From: Candidatus Amarobacter glycogenicus
GTDB lineage: Bacteria; Chloroflexota; Dehalococcoidia; Tepidiformales; Tepidiformaceae
Assembly: GCA_016719395.1 (NCBI GenBank)
Contig: JADJZF010000010.1
Span: 1-64,000, forward strand
Direction of reading: 5' to 3'
DNA length: 64,000 nucleotides
In this document: positions 42,724-50,697 of the stretch, piece by piece
Position numbering within the stretch: the first letter of the stretch is position 1
Layout of the letters: each line of letters opens with the position of its first letter
The notes under the pieces: generated by a model
What the model was told of the DNA's origin: nothing
Seen by the model: the letters and a program-made list of their open reading frames with translations, nothing else
Database searches by the model: none
Made by a program: the position numbers and the translations under genes

Positions 42724-43797
42724 CTACCGGTCCTTGAGCAAGGTGGCGATGCTTCCGCGCGCCACAGCGGCCGATGCCCAGGGGAACACAGCAAGTAGCA
42801 AGAGCGCCGCAGATCCGCTCGTCGCCGCTGCGTGCAGCGCCACTTCCCGCGTCGGCTCGCTTCCCCAGACCGCTTGCGCGGCAATCGCATAGCTGAAGCC
42901 GAGCGACCATCCGGCGGCGACGAGCGGCCAACCTTCGGCCGCCCCCATGATCGCCATTTGACTTCTGCGCGTCCCCATCGAGAGGTAAAGGCCCGCCTCC
43001 GACCGGCGGAACCACGCCGCTACGAGCGCGAACCCGAACGCCACCGCCGAAACCGCCACCCAGCCACGCCTCTGTGGCCGCGCCTCCCACTCCGCTGCGG
43101 GGTCGCGCGTGAACTCGTCCGAGCGGCGATACGGACGCACGGCGGGGTCGGCTGAGCCTTCTGCGAAGTGCGCCGCCAGCGAATCCCGGCCTGCCTCGTA
43201 GGCGCCTGGCTCGAACTCCACCCAGCACTCATCGAATGTCTCCGCCGGAGCGACCGGGCTCAAAGCCCAGCGTGCCGCCTGTGGGTTTCGCTGCGCGAAA
43301 TCGCCAACACCGGACACGCGGACCGGTTCCGCATCCGCGAATGCCGCGATCAGCCCCGGCCTCAGCCCAAGTTCGGTCGCCATTGCCGGTCCGATGACGA
43401 GCCCAGGCCCAGTCCCCAACGCCTGTCGCGTATCCCAAACGCGGAGGATCCCCAGCGTTACCTCGGCTGCCTGGAACAACACGCCGGGCGCCGTGGGGAA
43501 CGTGCTCTGCCCCGTCCCTCGCCAGGCGCCGGCCGCCACCACTCCCGGCTGCCCGTTGAGCGACTCACACCGCGGCCCCGAAAGCCCACCGCCCGGCACG
43601 GTCGCGATCGCCACATACGCTCCCCCCTCGCGGAAATCGCGGGCGAAGTCAGTGAGGTCCATCCCCTGCCGCAGCTCCAGGAACGCCAGTCCGCCGAACC
43701 CCGCCGCACAAATCCCCAGCAGCAACAGAGACCGGAACGCGTTGGCGCGGAGGTTCGCGAGCCCTTCCTCGATGAGGGACGCAACCCGCCAGCTCAC
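42724..43797 (-). CDS. FtsX/MacB-like ABC permease
   Basis: The 357-residue protein has the MacB plan: one helix (residues ~18-40, AFRSLLLLGICAAGFGGLAF), a periplasmic domain of ~200 residues (SLNGQPGVVAAGAW, VRVSGVGDF) and three C-terminal helices (WVAVSAVAFGFALVAAWF, WPLVAAGWSLGFSYA, SAALLLLAVFPWASAA) with an SMGTRRSQMAIMG coupling-type loop. GTG 43797 overlaps the ATPase stop (GTGA). It is last in the operon. With the fusion protein it forms a MacAB-like exporter or mechanotransmission complex for lipoproteins, peptides or antibiotics. Confidence 0.85.
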   Translation of the reverse strand: MSWRVASLIEEGLANLRANAFRSLLLLGICAAGFGGLAFLELRQGMDLTDFARDFREGGAYVAIATVPGGGLSGPRCESLNGQPGVVAAGAWRGTGQSTFPTAPGVLFQAAEVTLGILRVWDTRQALGTGPGLVIGPAMATELGLRPGLIAAFADAEPVRVSGVGDFAQRNPQAARWALSPVAPAETFDECWVEFEPGAYEAGRDSLAAHFAEGSADPAVRPYRRSDEFTRDPAAEWEARPQRRGWVAVSAVAFGFALVAAWFRRSEAGLYLSMGTRRSQMAIMGAAEGWPLVAAGWSLGFSYAIAAQAVWGSEPTREVALHAAATSGSAALLLLAVFPWASAAVARGSIATLLKDR

Positions 43798-44459
43798 GGT
43801 GAGTTCTCGATGACGATCGCACTGTCGATCAGCCGGATGATGCGGCTGCAGCGCGAGGCTACCTCCGGGTCGTGCGTCGCGATGATGACCGCCGTGCCGA
43901 TGGGCCGCTGTTCGATGAGGGCCTTGCCCACTTCGATGGTGGTTGCGCGGTCGAGTTGCCCCGTAGGTTCGTCAGCCAGGATCCAGCGCGGCGCCGCGGC
44001 CAGCGCCCGCGCGATGCATACCCGTTGCAGTTCGCCGCCGGAAAGCAGCCGGGCGGGCCGCGAAGCGAGGTGCCCAACACCCACGCGGTCCAGTTCCATG
44101 ATCGCCGTGCGTCGCGCCGCCTCCGGCAACGCCCCTCGCGCCAGGAGTTGCAGCGAGGCGTTGTCCAGCGCCGTCCGCCGCAGGAGTGCGTTCGCCGTCT
44201 GGAAAACCCAACTGAACTGCGTGGTCCGAAGCTCCGAGGCCGTTCGGCTCTTACTGACCGCCTCGCCATCGAGCAGTACTTCGCCTTCCGTGGGATGCGT
44301 CAACAGCCCCAGGATCGATAGCAACGTCGTCTTCCCGGACCCCGACGGCCCCATCAACGCGACCGATTCGCCGTCGCCAACCTCCAGGTCGACTCCTCGC
44401 ACCACCCACGGCATCGCCGCCCCGTAGCGGTGCGATACCCTGTGTAACGTCAGGGGCAT
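43794..44459 (-). CDS. ABC transporter ATP-binding protein (LolD/MacB type)
   Basis: The 221-residue ATPase has Walker A GPSGSGKTTLLSILG (residues ~37-51), Q-loop in WVFQTANALL, signature LSGGELQRVCIARAL, Walker B WILADEPTGQLDR and H-loop IIATHDPEV. MacB/LolD-type ATPases pair with FtsX-fold permeases rather than importers. It overlaps the permease gene by GTGA and lies 40 bp after the fusion protein. All catalytic motifs are intact. Confidence 0.93.
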   Translation of the reverse strand: MPLTLHRVSHRYGAAMPWVVRGVDLEVGDGESVALMGPSGSGKTTLLSILGLLTHPTEGEVLLDGEAVSKSRTASELRTTQFSWVFQTANALLRRTALDNASLQLLARGALPEAARRTAIMELDRVGVGHLASRPARLLSGGELQRVCIARALAAAPRWILADEPTGQLDRATTIEVGKALIEQRPIGTAVIIATHDPEVASRCSRIIRLIDSAIVIENSP

Positions 44460-44499
44460 TGCTCACCTTCCACGCTCACCGCTTTCCTCTTTCCCCTTT

Positions 44500-45546
44500 C
44501 TACGGGCATTGTGGCTCGTCCAACACTTGCGCCGGGTTCGAAAGCACCTGCTGTGAAGCCTCTAACCCGCTCGCGATGTTCGTCACCCCGCCCCGCGCGC
44601 CCGCTACCGTCACCGTCACCGCCCGGTACGTCTTCCCCGCGGGCAGCCAAAGGCAGAGCGTGCCCTTCTCGTTCGTCATCACCGCGGAAGAGGGCACAGC
44701 CAGTGCCTGCAAGGGCGTCTTCCTCTTCGTCAGCGCCGGGATGCCGTCGCGCTCCGTCTCCTTCGGGCTGCGAAGGTGCGGCAGGCTCGCGGCGGCGATG
44801 GACTGTGTGCCTGTGTCTATGACGAACTCCTGCCCATCGACGATGGCGACGTACTCGACGCCGGGCGCGAAGTTGAGCGGCTCCTGGTTGCCGGAGACGA
44901 GCCGCGCGCTGGTGACCTTGCCCGGCGTGGTGATGATGACTGCCCCCTGGGCCGGCGTCTGCTGCCCGACTTTCAGGTTCACCGCTTCCGCTACCAGCTC
45001 CTGCGCTGGGAGGAACACTACCCAGCCGGGGTCGAACGTCGTTGTGCGGGCCGCACCGATGTGCTCGGCAAAATCACCGACGGCCTGCGCGGTCGCGAAC
45101 GTCGCAACCTGCGCGTTGGCAGGCATTGCGTCCAGCGCCCCCTTCAACACCAGCAACCGGTGCAACTCCGCGACATCCGGGCCTTCCGTCCCGGAAGCAA
45201 TCGGCCGGTAGAACGGGATGGACGAGGCGAAGCCAACGCGGTCGATGCCATCGACCTGGAAGAGCACCGCCCCACCGGCTAGCGCGTCTCCCGGCCTGGC
45301 CTTGACGGAGGTAACGGTCCCGCGCGCCGCCCCCGCCGCCACCTCTGGCCCCGGGATAGCGGTGGCGACGATGCGAAGCTGGCGTTCGTCCGTGACGGTT
45401 CGGGAGGTGGGAGAGGAGAGGAGGGGGGAGGTGGAGTGGCCGTCATCTCCGAGCTCGTCTTGGCGAAGTGTTAGCACCGCCGCAAGCAGCAGCGGCAGGA
45501 GGGCTACTCCCGACAACAGCCGCGTCCTCACACGAAGGGTCGCCAT
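44500..45546 (-). CDS. Membrane-fusion-like protein with peptidoglycan-binding motif
   Basis: ATG 45546 gives 348 residues and avoids a 52-bp overlap with the lipoprotein gene that longer in-frame starts would need. There is one N-terminal helix (LLSGVALLPLLLAAVLTL), then a MacA/HlyD-like region: GTVTSVKARPGDALAGGAVLFQVDG (biotinyl-lipoyl type), a peptidoglycan-binding-like SGTEGPDVAELHRLLVLKGAL (residues ~130-150), and beta-barrel segments. Fusion proteins bridge the permease to the envelope. The protein is short of the long alpha-hairpin seen in Gram-negative MacA, as in monoderm versions. Confidence 0.75.
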   Translation of the reverse strand: MATLRVRTRLLSGVALLPLLLAAVLTLRQDELGDDGHSTSPLLSSPTSRTVTDERQLRIVATAIPGPEVAAGAARGTVTSVKARPGDALAGGAVLFQVDGIDRVGFASSIPFYRPIASGTEGPDVAELHRLLVLKGALDAMPANAQVATFATAQAVGDFAEHIGAARTTTFDPGWVVFLPAQELVAEAVNLKVGQQTPAQGAVIITTPGKVTSARLVSGNQEPLNFAPGVEYVAIVDGQEFVIDTGTQSIAAASLPHLRSPKETERDGIPALTKRKTPLQALAVPSSAVMTNEKGTLCLWLPAGKTYRAVTVTVAGARGGVTNIASGLEASQQVLSNPAQVLDEPQCP

Positions 45547-45629
45547 CGATTGCGACCCTTCAACGCCGCCATCGGGTGCGCCGCCGGACTTTGCCCTGAA
45601 TTCATCAGAGCCCGCTGACCGCCCGTCAT

Positions 45630-46286
45630 TCAACCTCCCCAGAACGGTAAGTTGAATTGGGTTCTCGCGCGCGCGAAACAATCGCCGGCATCCTGGTCAC
45701 CCTCCATCAATGCATCCTTGGCGTTCTGAAATTCTACTCCATCGGTTGGCGCCGCTCGATGGACCAGACGTTCTCGGTAACAGGCAAGCACCGCTTGCTG
45801 CGCTTCCGCGATGACCTTGGCTCCATCCGGCGCCACGAAGTCGGCCCAAGCCAGGGTTATCTCGCTGAAGTACTCTTTGAAGCACTCCTGATTGGCGGAG
45901 CGGCCAGCTTCGAGCTGACCTGCACCGTACGCGAATACGAGGCGGTACCTGTGAAGGGCGTCAGGCAGGGGTTCTTGCGCAGTCGAAAACCCGCGCTCTT
46001 TCATGCACGACACCATGGCGAGGGCGGCACCGTCGTACTCCGGCAAATCGATCACGCCGTCGGCCGCGATCGACTGCTGAAACGCCGAAGAGTTCTTGAA
46101 CAACTCCTTGGTTACCGCATTGAGGACCAGTTGTGGCGAACCGTCGGATGACGCTGACGTCGAATTGGGAACCTCAAGTGCTCCGGGTCCGGAAGAATTG
46201 CAACCGACAGCCAAGATCCAGGCCGAGATGAGCCACGCAGCATTGAGGAGGAGTCGTTGGTGTTTGACCTCGCGTCCGGAAAGCAT
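45630..46286 (-). CDS. Lipoprotein, hypothetical
   Basis: The 218-residue protein has a signal peptide (LLLNAAWLISAWILAVGC) with a lipobox ending in Cys29. The mature part has four further cysteines (MVSCMKERGF, NQECFKEYFSE, VLACYRERLV, DAGDCFARA) and a helical look; I know no family. It is between an HTH gene and the fusion-protein gene on the same strand, so it may be a substrate-recognising or sensing part of the exporter. Base composition is less GC-rich than the neighbours, which fits recent transfer. Confidence 0.72.
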   Translation of the reverse strand: MLSGREVKHQRLLLNAAWLISAWILAVGCNSSGPGALEVPNSTSASSDGSPQLVLNAVTKELFKNSSAFQQSIAADGVIDLPEYDGAALAMVSCMKERGFSTAQEPLPDALHRYRLVFAYGAGQLEAGRSANQECFKEYFSEITLAWADFVAPDGAKVIAEAQQAVLACYRERLVHRAAPTDGVEFQNAKDALMEGDQDAGDCFARARTQFNLPFWGG

Positions 46287-46288
46287 GC

Positions 46289-46561
46289 TTACCTACTCGC
46301 GCTCGTGTTGACCCACGCGCCACGAAGCTCGCCGGGGTTCGCCCGCTCAGCGGAGAGGTGGCTGGCGATTTCCGCGGTAGCAGTTTCCACCCACCGCTTC
46401 ACGGTCGCAGGCTCTACGCCTTCTCGTGCGGCGATCGCGTCTCGCGTCTTGCAGCGGGCCAGTAGAAGCAGGGTTCGTTTGTACTCAGGCCGCATGCCAG
46501 GCAGATGTATCGCCGCCAACTCCGCGAACCAGCGCGCCGATTCCAATGCCTGTGCCGCCAT
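46289..46561 (-). CDS. Small HTH protein (sigma-70 region 4/LuxR-like)
   Basis: The 90-residue protein has RPEYKRTLLLLARCKTRDAIAAREGVEPATVKRWVETATAEIASHL (residues ~24-69), a helix-turn-helix like region 4 of sigma factors or LuxR. No sigma region 2 is present. It lies two bases before the lipoprotein start and is the first gene of the exporter operon, so it probably regulates it. A -35-like TTGACA is found upstream (46627-46632). Confidence 0.62.
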   Translation of the reverse strand: MAAQALESARWFAELAAIHLPGMRPEYKRTLLLLARCKTRDAIAAREGVEPATVKRWVETATAEIASHLSAERANPGELRGAWVNTSASR

Positions 46562-46602
46562 CGCTCTGCCTCCGCTCCCTCTGCCACGGGGGGGACGCGG
46601 CC

Positions 46603-46632
46603 ATGCTGGTCACGGCATCGGCGAGATGTCAA
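46603..46632 (-). promoter_or_regulatory. Candidate promoter of the exporter operon
   Basis: A perfect -35 TTGACA (minus strand, 46627-46632) is 18 bp from CAGCAT (46603-46608), a weak -10. Transcription would run into the HTH gene at 46561. The site lies just inside the second repeat copy. Confidence 0.35.
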
Positions 46633-46660
46633 GCAAGAAACCGTAAAACCGGATAATGCA

Positions 46661-46746
46661 CGCTGCCCCGCAATCCCTCCGGCAAGATCCTCAAGCGCGA
46701 ACTGCGCGACCCCTACTGGCACGGGCGCGCCCGCCAGGTGAACTGA
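46661..46746 (+). repeat. 86-bp direct repeat, copy B (detached ligase 3' end)
   Basis: This copy still encodes the ligase tail (LPRNPSGKILKRELRD... to its TGA at 46744-46746) but has no upstream coding sequence and no start, so it is a non-functional gene fragment. It is 85/86 identical to 42634-42719. It marks the right border of the putative island. Confidence 0.92.
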
Positions 46747-46752
46747 CAGCGG

Positions 46753-47265
46753 TCACGGGCTGCCCTCCGAGGCGGCGAGCCGTACGGCCGCGATTCGCGC
46801 ATCGACGCCGCTGTACCAATCACGGTAGTCGCTCACGTTGCGGCTGCGCACGGCCTCGCGCCCCGCGCGTGTGTGAGCGATGAGGTCGGTCAACGCAGCA
46901 TCGACCTTCGCATCGTGGGCCGAGAAGCGCGCGTCGGGCGGCGCCAGTTCGAACATCGCTTGCGCCGCGCAGACTGTCTGGCTCGCATACTCCGCGAAAT
47001 CGGGGCGGAACTCCTCCCGGCGATAGAAAGTGTCTTCGGGGTACTCCACCCGGAGTTCGGCGCGCAGTTTTTCGAGGGCGACCACGGCTTCCTGCAGCCG
47101 GCGCAGGTAAGCCTGCGCCGAGATGGTCCCCGGGTTTGCCCGCGAAGTCGCCACCGGAGAGGGCGCCGGGCACGCCGTCTCCTCCGGGAAGCTCGAAGCC
47201 GCCGCCCCGCACCCACCGAAGAGCGCTGCGAGACTGAGGAGCCCGGACATACCGACCGCTCTCAT
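46753..47265 (-). CDS. Lipoprotein, hypothetical
   Basis: ATG 47265 gives 170 residues with a lipoprotein signal (VGMSGLLSLAALFGGC, Cys~18). The mature part is helical, with AQAYLRRLQEAVVALEKLRAELRVEYPEDTFYRREEF, and I do not recognise a family. ATGA overlap with rdgB suggests co-translation, although the functions look unrelated. It lies directly outside the second repeat copy (6 bp), so it belongs to the ancestral chromosome. Confidence 0.7.
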   Translation of the reverse strand: MRAVGMSGLLSLAALFGGCGAAASSFPEETACPAPSPVATSRANPGTISAQAYLRRLQEAVVALEKLRAELRVEYPEDTFYRREEFRPDFAEYASQTVCAAQAMFELAPPDARFSAHDAKVDAALTDLIAHTRAGREAVRSRNVSDYRDWYSGVDARIAAVRLAASEGSP

Positions 47266-47867
47266 GGACAATGACTCGCCAGCCACTCGGCCGCTGCCCT
47301 CACGGCCTTGCCACGGTGACTGATGAGGTCTTTCTCGTCGTCCGAGATTTCGGCCTGGGCACGCACCCCGTCGACCAGGAAGACCGGGTCGTAACCGAAA
47401 CCTCGCCCGCCTCGTGGCTCGTGGCCAATCGTCCCCTCCTGCACGCCCTCGAAGAGCATCGGTTCGCGCCCCGCCGGCCAGGCCAGCGCGACCACCGCGC
47501 GGTAGCGCGCCGTCCGTTTCGGATCGGGGACTCCGTGGAGTTCACTGATGAGCAGGGCGGTCCGCGCGGCATCGTCCAGCCCGGGCCCGCCGAAGCGTGC
47601 CGAGTACATCCCTGGCCTGCCGCCGAGGGCGTCAACCTCGATCCCGGAGTCATCTGCGAGGGCGAGGCACTGGCCAGCATTCGCGAAGACCTGGGCTTTC
47701 GAGGCCGCGTTCTCCCCGTATGTCGTGCCGGTCTCCTCCGGTTCGAGCGCGATCCCAAGGTCTCCCGGCGTGACCACCTCGAAGCCGCTGCGGGCGAGCA
47801 AGCGGCGAAACTCGCGCACCTTGCCCGGGTTGTTCGTCGCGAGGAGCAGGCGCTGGCGTTTCTCCAC
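47262..47867 (-). CDS. rdgB: XTP/dITP pyrophosphatase (RdgB/HAM1)
   Basis: The 201-residue enzyme has TNNPGKVREFRRLL (substrate and phosphate binding), ADDSGIEVDAL (Mg2+ ligands), GMYSARFGG, GFGYDPVF and SHRGKA near the C-terminus, the full HAM1 set. It hydrolyses deaminated purine nucleotides such as dITP and XTP to monophosphates and protects DNA. The GTG at 47867 is the start. It is followed by a lipoprotein gene overlapping by ATGA. Confidence 0.95.
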   Translation of the reverse strand: MEKRQRLLLATNNPGKVREFRRLLARSGFEVVTPGDLGIALEPEETGTTYGENAASKAQVFANAGQCLALADDSGIEVDALGGRPGMYSARFGGPGLDDAARTALLISELHGVPDPKRTARYRAVVALAWPAGREPMLFEGVQEGTIGHEPRGGRGFGYDPVFLVDGVRAQAEISDDEKDLISHRGKAVRAAAEWLASHCP

Positions 47868-47966
47868 GCGCCTAGTTTCGGGCCTCTCCGTTCGTCACGG
47901 CAACGGCCATCAGTTAGCCGGGGCTATGGTAGAGTCCCCCAAATCCTTCGCGTGAGGCGAACGAAC

Positions 47967-48998
47967 ATGCGAGCTATGGTCCTTCGTGGCAAAGCCCTGG
48001 CGATCGAAGATGTCGAAGTCCCGAAGCCTGGACCGATGCAGGTCCTCGCGAAAGTCCTTGCCTGCGGTATCTGTGGGAGCGACCTCCACGCGGCCAAGTA
48101 CATGGATGACATGATCACGGCTTCGCGCCTGAGCGGGAGCGTCGCCTGGGACAGCCGCGCCGAGACCGCGGCGATGGTCATGGGCCACGAGTTCGTCGCC
48201 GAAGTCGTCGAAGCCGGCCCGGGCGCCGAGAGCTGGACGCCGGGCACACGCGTCACCTCCGTCCCCGTCCTCATCGACCCTTCCTCGCCGAACGGTATGG
48301 CGGCCATTGGCTATAGCACCGTCTACCCGGGCGCCTACGGACAGTACGTCCTCATGAGCGGACCGATGTTGCTGCGGGTGCCAGACGGGCTCGCCGACAC
48401 TACCGCCGCGACCACTGAGCCGTGCGCCGTTGGCCTCCACGCGGTGCGCCAGGCCGAAATGAAGCCGGGGGAGGCCGCCATCGTCATGGGCGCGGGGCCG
48501 ATCGGCCTGATGACGCTGATCTGGCTGAAGAAGGAAGGCGTCGCCCATGTCACCGTCAGCGATTACGCCCCGACCCGGCGCGAACTCGCCGCGAAGCTCG
48601 GCGCCGACCTCGTTGTTGACCCCGCCAAGGACGACCTTGCGGCAGTGCACCTGGCGGCCACCGGAGCGGCGGCGCCCGCGGTCTTCGAATGTGTCGGCGT
48701 CGAAGGCACGCTGCACCAGGCTATGCAACTCGTCGAACGCGGCGGCCGCGTCATTGTTGTCGGCGTCTGCATGAAGGAAGACCGGATCTATCCGATGGTC
48801 GGCATCAACAAACAGCTCACGTTGAAGTTCGTGCTGGGTTACACACCCGTGGAATACGCGGAGGCCTTTGCGGCACTCGGGGACCGGTCAGTCGATACGT
48901 CGCTGATGGTTACGCGTACGGTCTCCCTCGAAGAACTTCCCGCTGCCTTCGAAGCACTCGCCGACCCGCACGACTGCAAGGTTGTGCTCGTGCCCTGA
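47967..48998 (+). CDS. Zinc-dependent alcohol dehydrogenase-family oxidoreductase
   Basis: The 343-residue MDR protein has ACGICGSDLHAAKY (catalytic Zn Cys), MGHEFVAEVVE with the next ligands, and a Rossmann fold GAGPIGLMTLIWLKKEGV (residues ~170-190) for NAD(P). The structural-zinc cysteine cluster is missing, and a loop VPVLIDPSSPNGMAAIGYSTVYPGAYG takes its place, as in the quinone/threonine-like and CurA-type branches. Likely oxidises an alcohol or reduces a ketone; substrate unknown. GAGGCGA precedes ATG 47967. Confidence 0.85.
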   Translation: MRAMVLRGKALAIEDVEVPKPGPMQVLAKVLACGICGSDLHAAKYMDDMITASRLSGSVAWDSRAETAAMVMGHEFVAEVVEAGPGAESWTPGTRVTSVPVLIDPSSPNGMAAIGYSTVYPGAYGQYVLMSGPMLLRVPDGLADTTAATTEPCAVGLHAVRQAEMKPGEAAIVMGAGPIGLMTLIWLKKEGVAHVTVSDYAPTRRELAAKLGADLVVDPAKDDLAAVHLAATGAAAPAVFECVGVEGTLHQAMQLVERGGRVIVVGVCMKEDRIYPMVGINKQLTLKFVLGYTPVEYAEAFAALGDRSVDTSLMVTRTVSLEELPAAFEALADPHDCKVVLVP

Positions 48999-49012
48999 GC
49001 TTCCCGGTACCG

Positions 49013-49726
49013 TTACAGGTCCAGTGCGGTCAGCAGTTCCGGCAGATGCGCGAACACCCGGTCCGGGACGTGGGCCGCGTCATCCTTCAACTCGAGCCGG
49101 TCGCGGTGGATCCACGCCGCATGCACTCCTGCGCCCTGCGCACCGCCGATATCGGCGTACAGGTTGTCACCGATGTGCCAGGCTTCTTCGGGCCTCGCCC
49201 GAACTGATTCCATTGCGTGGAGGAAGACGTCCGGGTGCGGTTTGCCGCGCCCGAACTCGCCTTCGATGACGATCACGTCGAAGTGCCTGGCCAGGTCGAA
49301 TCGCTGGATCTTCCAGCGCTGCATCTCCTGGGGACCGTTGGTGATGAGCCCCGTGCGGAACCCCTCCGCGCGGAGTCGATCGAGCGTCTCCACTGAATCT
49401 TCGAAAAGCCGGAATCGGCTGGATTGCTCCTCCCAGTAACGGTCGGCCAGTAGTTTCGCTCGCGACGTATCGAGTCCCTGCGCGGCCAGCGCCGACTCGA
49501 CGTTGTGGGCGCGCGCCTCGTGCAGCTTCGTCCGCCAGTGCTCCACCGCCGCCTCGTCCTTCCAGAAAGCGAGCATCTGGGCGCGAATCGCCTTGTTCAA
49601 CTCCTCAGCTTCGCACCCGAGGTCCGCCGAAAACGCCTGGCAGGTCGTCGCCCAGGCCTCGGCGACACCGCCCGAGGTGTCGAGCAGGGTGTCGTCCATG
49701 TCGAAGAAAATCGCGCGGGGGTTCAC
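49013..49726 (-). CDS. HAD-superfamily hydrolase
   Basis: GTG 49726 starts VNPRAIFFDMDDTLLDTSGG, with the nucleophile/general acid Asp pair. Motif II is GLITNG, motif III GEFGRGKPHPDVFLHA, motif IV HIGDNLYADIGGAQGAG. The 237 residues have the helical cap of type I HAD phosphatases. It probably removes phosphate from a small metabolite. An ATG at 49744 is an in-frame alternative. TACACT lies 6 nt before the GTG. The upstream alpha/beta hydrolase only appears fused to it because of a frameshift. Confidence 0.9.
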   Translation of the reverse strand: MNPRAIFFDMDDTLLDTSGGVAEAWATTCQAFSADLGCEAEELNKAIRAQMLAFWKDEAAVEHWRTKLHEARAHNVESALAAQGLDTSRAKLLADRYWEEQSSRFRLFEDSVETLDRLRAEGFRTGLITNGPQEMQRWKIQRFDLARHFDVIVIEGEFGRGKPHPDVFLHAMESVRARPEEAWHIGDNLYADIGGAQGAGVHAAWIHRDRLELKDDAAHVPDRVFAHLPELLTALDL

Positions 49727-49732
49727 CCTTCG

Positions 49733-49738
49733 AGTGTA
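49733..49738 (-). promoter_or_regulatory. -10-like TACACT for the HAD gene
   Basis: On the minus strand TACACT ends 6 nt before GTG 49726, a leaderless arrangement. It lies within the 3' flank of the upstream hydrolase gene. Confidence 0.45.
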
Positions 49739-49761
49739 CGGCATGGCCAGCCCAGCCGCGT

Positions 49762-50566
49762 TTAGGCCGGGACGGCCGCCCCCAGGAACTCGAGGAACGC
49801 GGTGTTGTGCTCGTGCGGCGCTTCTGTCACGCCGGCGTGGCCGCCATCGAGCGAGACCAGCTTCGCCCCGGAGATGAGCTTGCTCAGCTTCTCGCCGTTG
49901 CGCGGCGGCACAAGGATGTCGTCGCTGGTTGGTGACGACGAGCGTCGATGACTTGATCCCGTTCGAGCGGGAGGTGGCATCCCAGGCGAGGATTGCCTGG
50001 ACCTGGCGGATGAACGCGTGGTCCTGCTGCGTGTAAGGGTTGTCGACTGTCGCCTGGATGGCACGCTCATAGCGTTCGCCGTCATCCAGCAGGGCAGCGC
50101 TGTAGATGAACGGCGCCGTGTTGCGGACCAGTTGTTCGCGGCTCATGTTCGATCGGCGAACGTTGACCATGTTCTGGAGGACGACTCTCGAATAGCCGTC
50201 CAGGCCGGCGCTCGTCCCCAGGAGGATCAGCTTGTCGACCCGATTCGCGTACTTGAGTGCGAATTCCTGCGCGATCATCCCGCCCATGCTGTAGCCGAGG
50301 ATGTGCGCCTTCTCGACCTTCAGCGCTTCGAGGAGCGCGGCAAGGTCATCGGCCATTCCGGAGAGGGAATACGGCTTGTCCGGAGCGCCGGTCCGGCCGG
50401 CGCCACGGTTGTCGTAGGTGATGACGCGGAAATGCTTCGCCAGGTCGGGCACCTGCGTCGCCCATGCTTGGAGGTCGCTGCCAAGACCGCGGATGAGGAC
50501 CAGTGGCTCACCGCGTCCCGTCTCTTCGTAATAGGTAATGATGTCGCGCGTAGGTACGTAGGGCAT
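49762..50566 (-). pseudogene. Alpha/beta hydrolase, frameshifted
   Basis: ATG 50566 starts PYVPTRDIITYYEETGRGEP. The protein reads as an alpha/beta hydrolase: LVLIRGLGSD (oxyanion hole), LGYSMGGMIAQEFALKY (nucleophile Ser), through IKSSTLVVTN. It then shifts frame at about 49927: the conserved SDDILVPPRNGEK (catalytic Asp) and LDGGHAG (His) are in the neighbouring frame, ending at 49764. Deleting one C restores a 267-residue enzyme with a full triad. Without it, translation runs on into the HAD gene. Either a lesion or a sequence error; TACAAT at 50596-50601 is a likely promoter. Confidence 0.75.
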
Positions 50567-50595
50567 CGCGAATGTCCTTGACGGTATGTGTGGGG

Positions 50596-50601
50596 ATTGT
50601 A
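50596..50601 (-). promoter_or_regulatory. -10 element of the alpha/beta hydrolase gene
   Basis: TACAAT (5/6) on the minus strand lies about 30 nt upstream of ATG 50566. No clear -35 was seen. Confidence 0.45.
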
Positions 50602-50697
50602 CGCAGAGCCGCCCACTACCAGCCATCACCGGCTTTGGAAGGCATCGGGACAGGTTTGAAGTGACTGGCGGGCCCAAACGGGGCGTCTTGTCCTCGG

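Larger units (their letters stand above)
42720..46660. mobile_element. Putative inserted 4-kb ABC exporter island flanked by the 86-bp repeat
   Basis: The region between the two repeat copies holds a complete minus-strand operon: HTH protein, lipoprotein, membrane fusion-like protein, ABC ATPase and FtsX-type permease. The flanking repeats look like what a single crossover or site-specific integration at the ligase 3' end would leave. No integrase, transposase or inverted terminal repeat is present, and a fragment carrying a duplicated end is another possibility. The lipoprotein part looks less GC-rich than the surroundings. Confidence 0.55.

Noticed and set aside
49013..50677. 554-residue alpha/beta hydrolase-HAD fusion
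   Set aside because: The linker is Arg-rich sequence from the wrong frame, and the correct hydrolase C-terminus is encoded in the adjacent frame.
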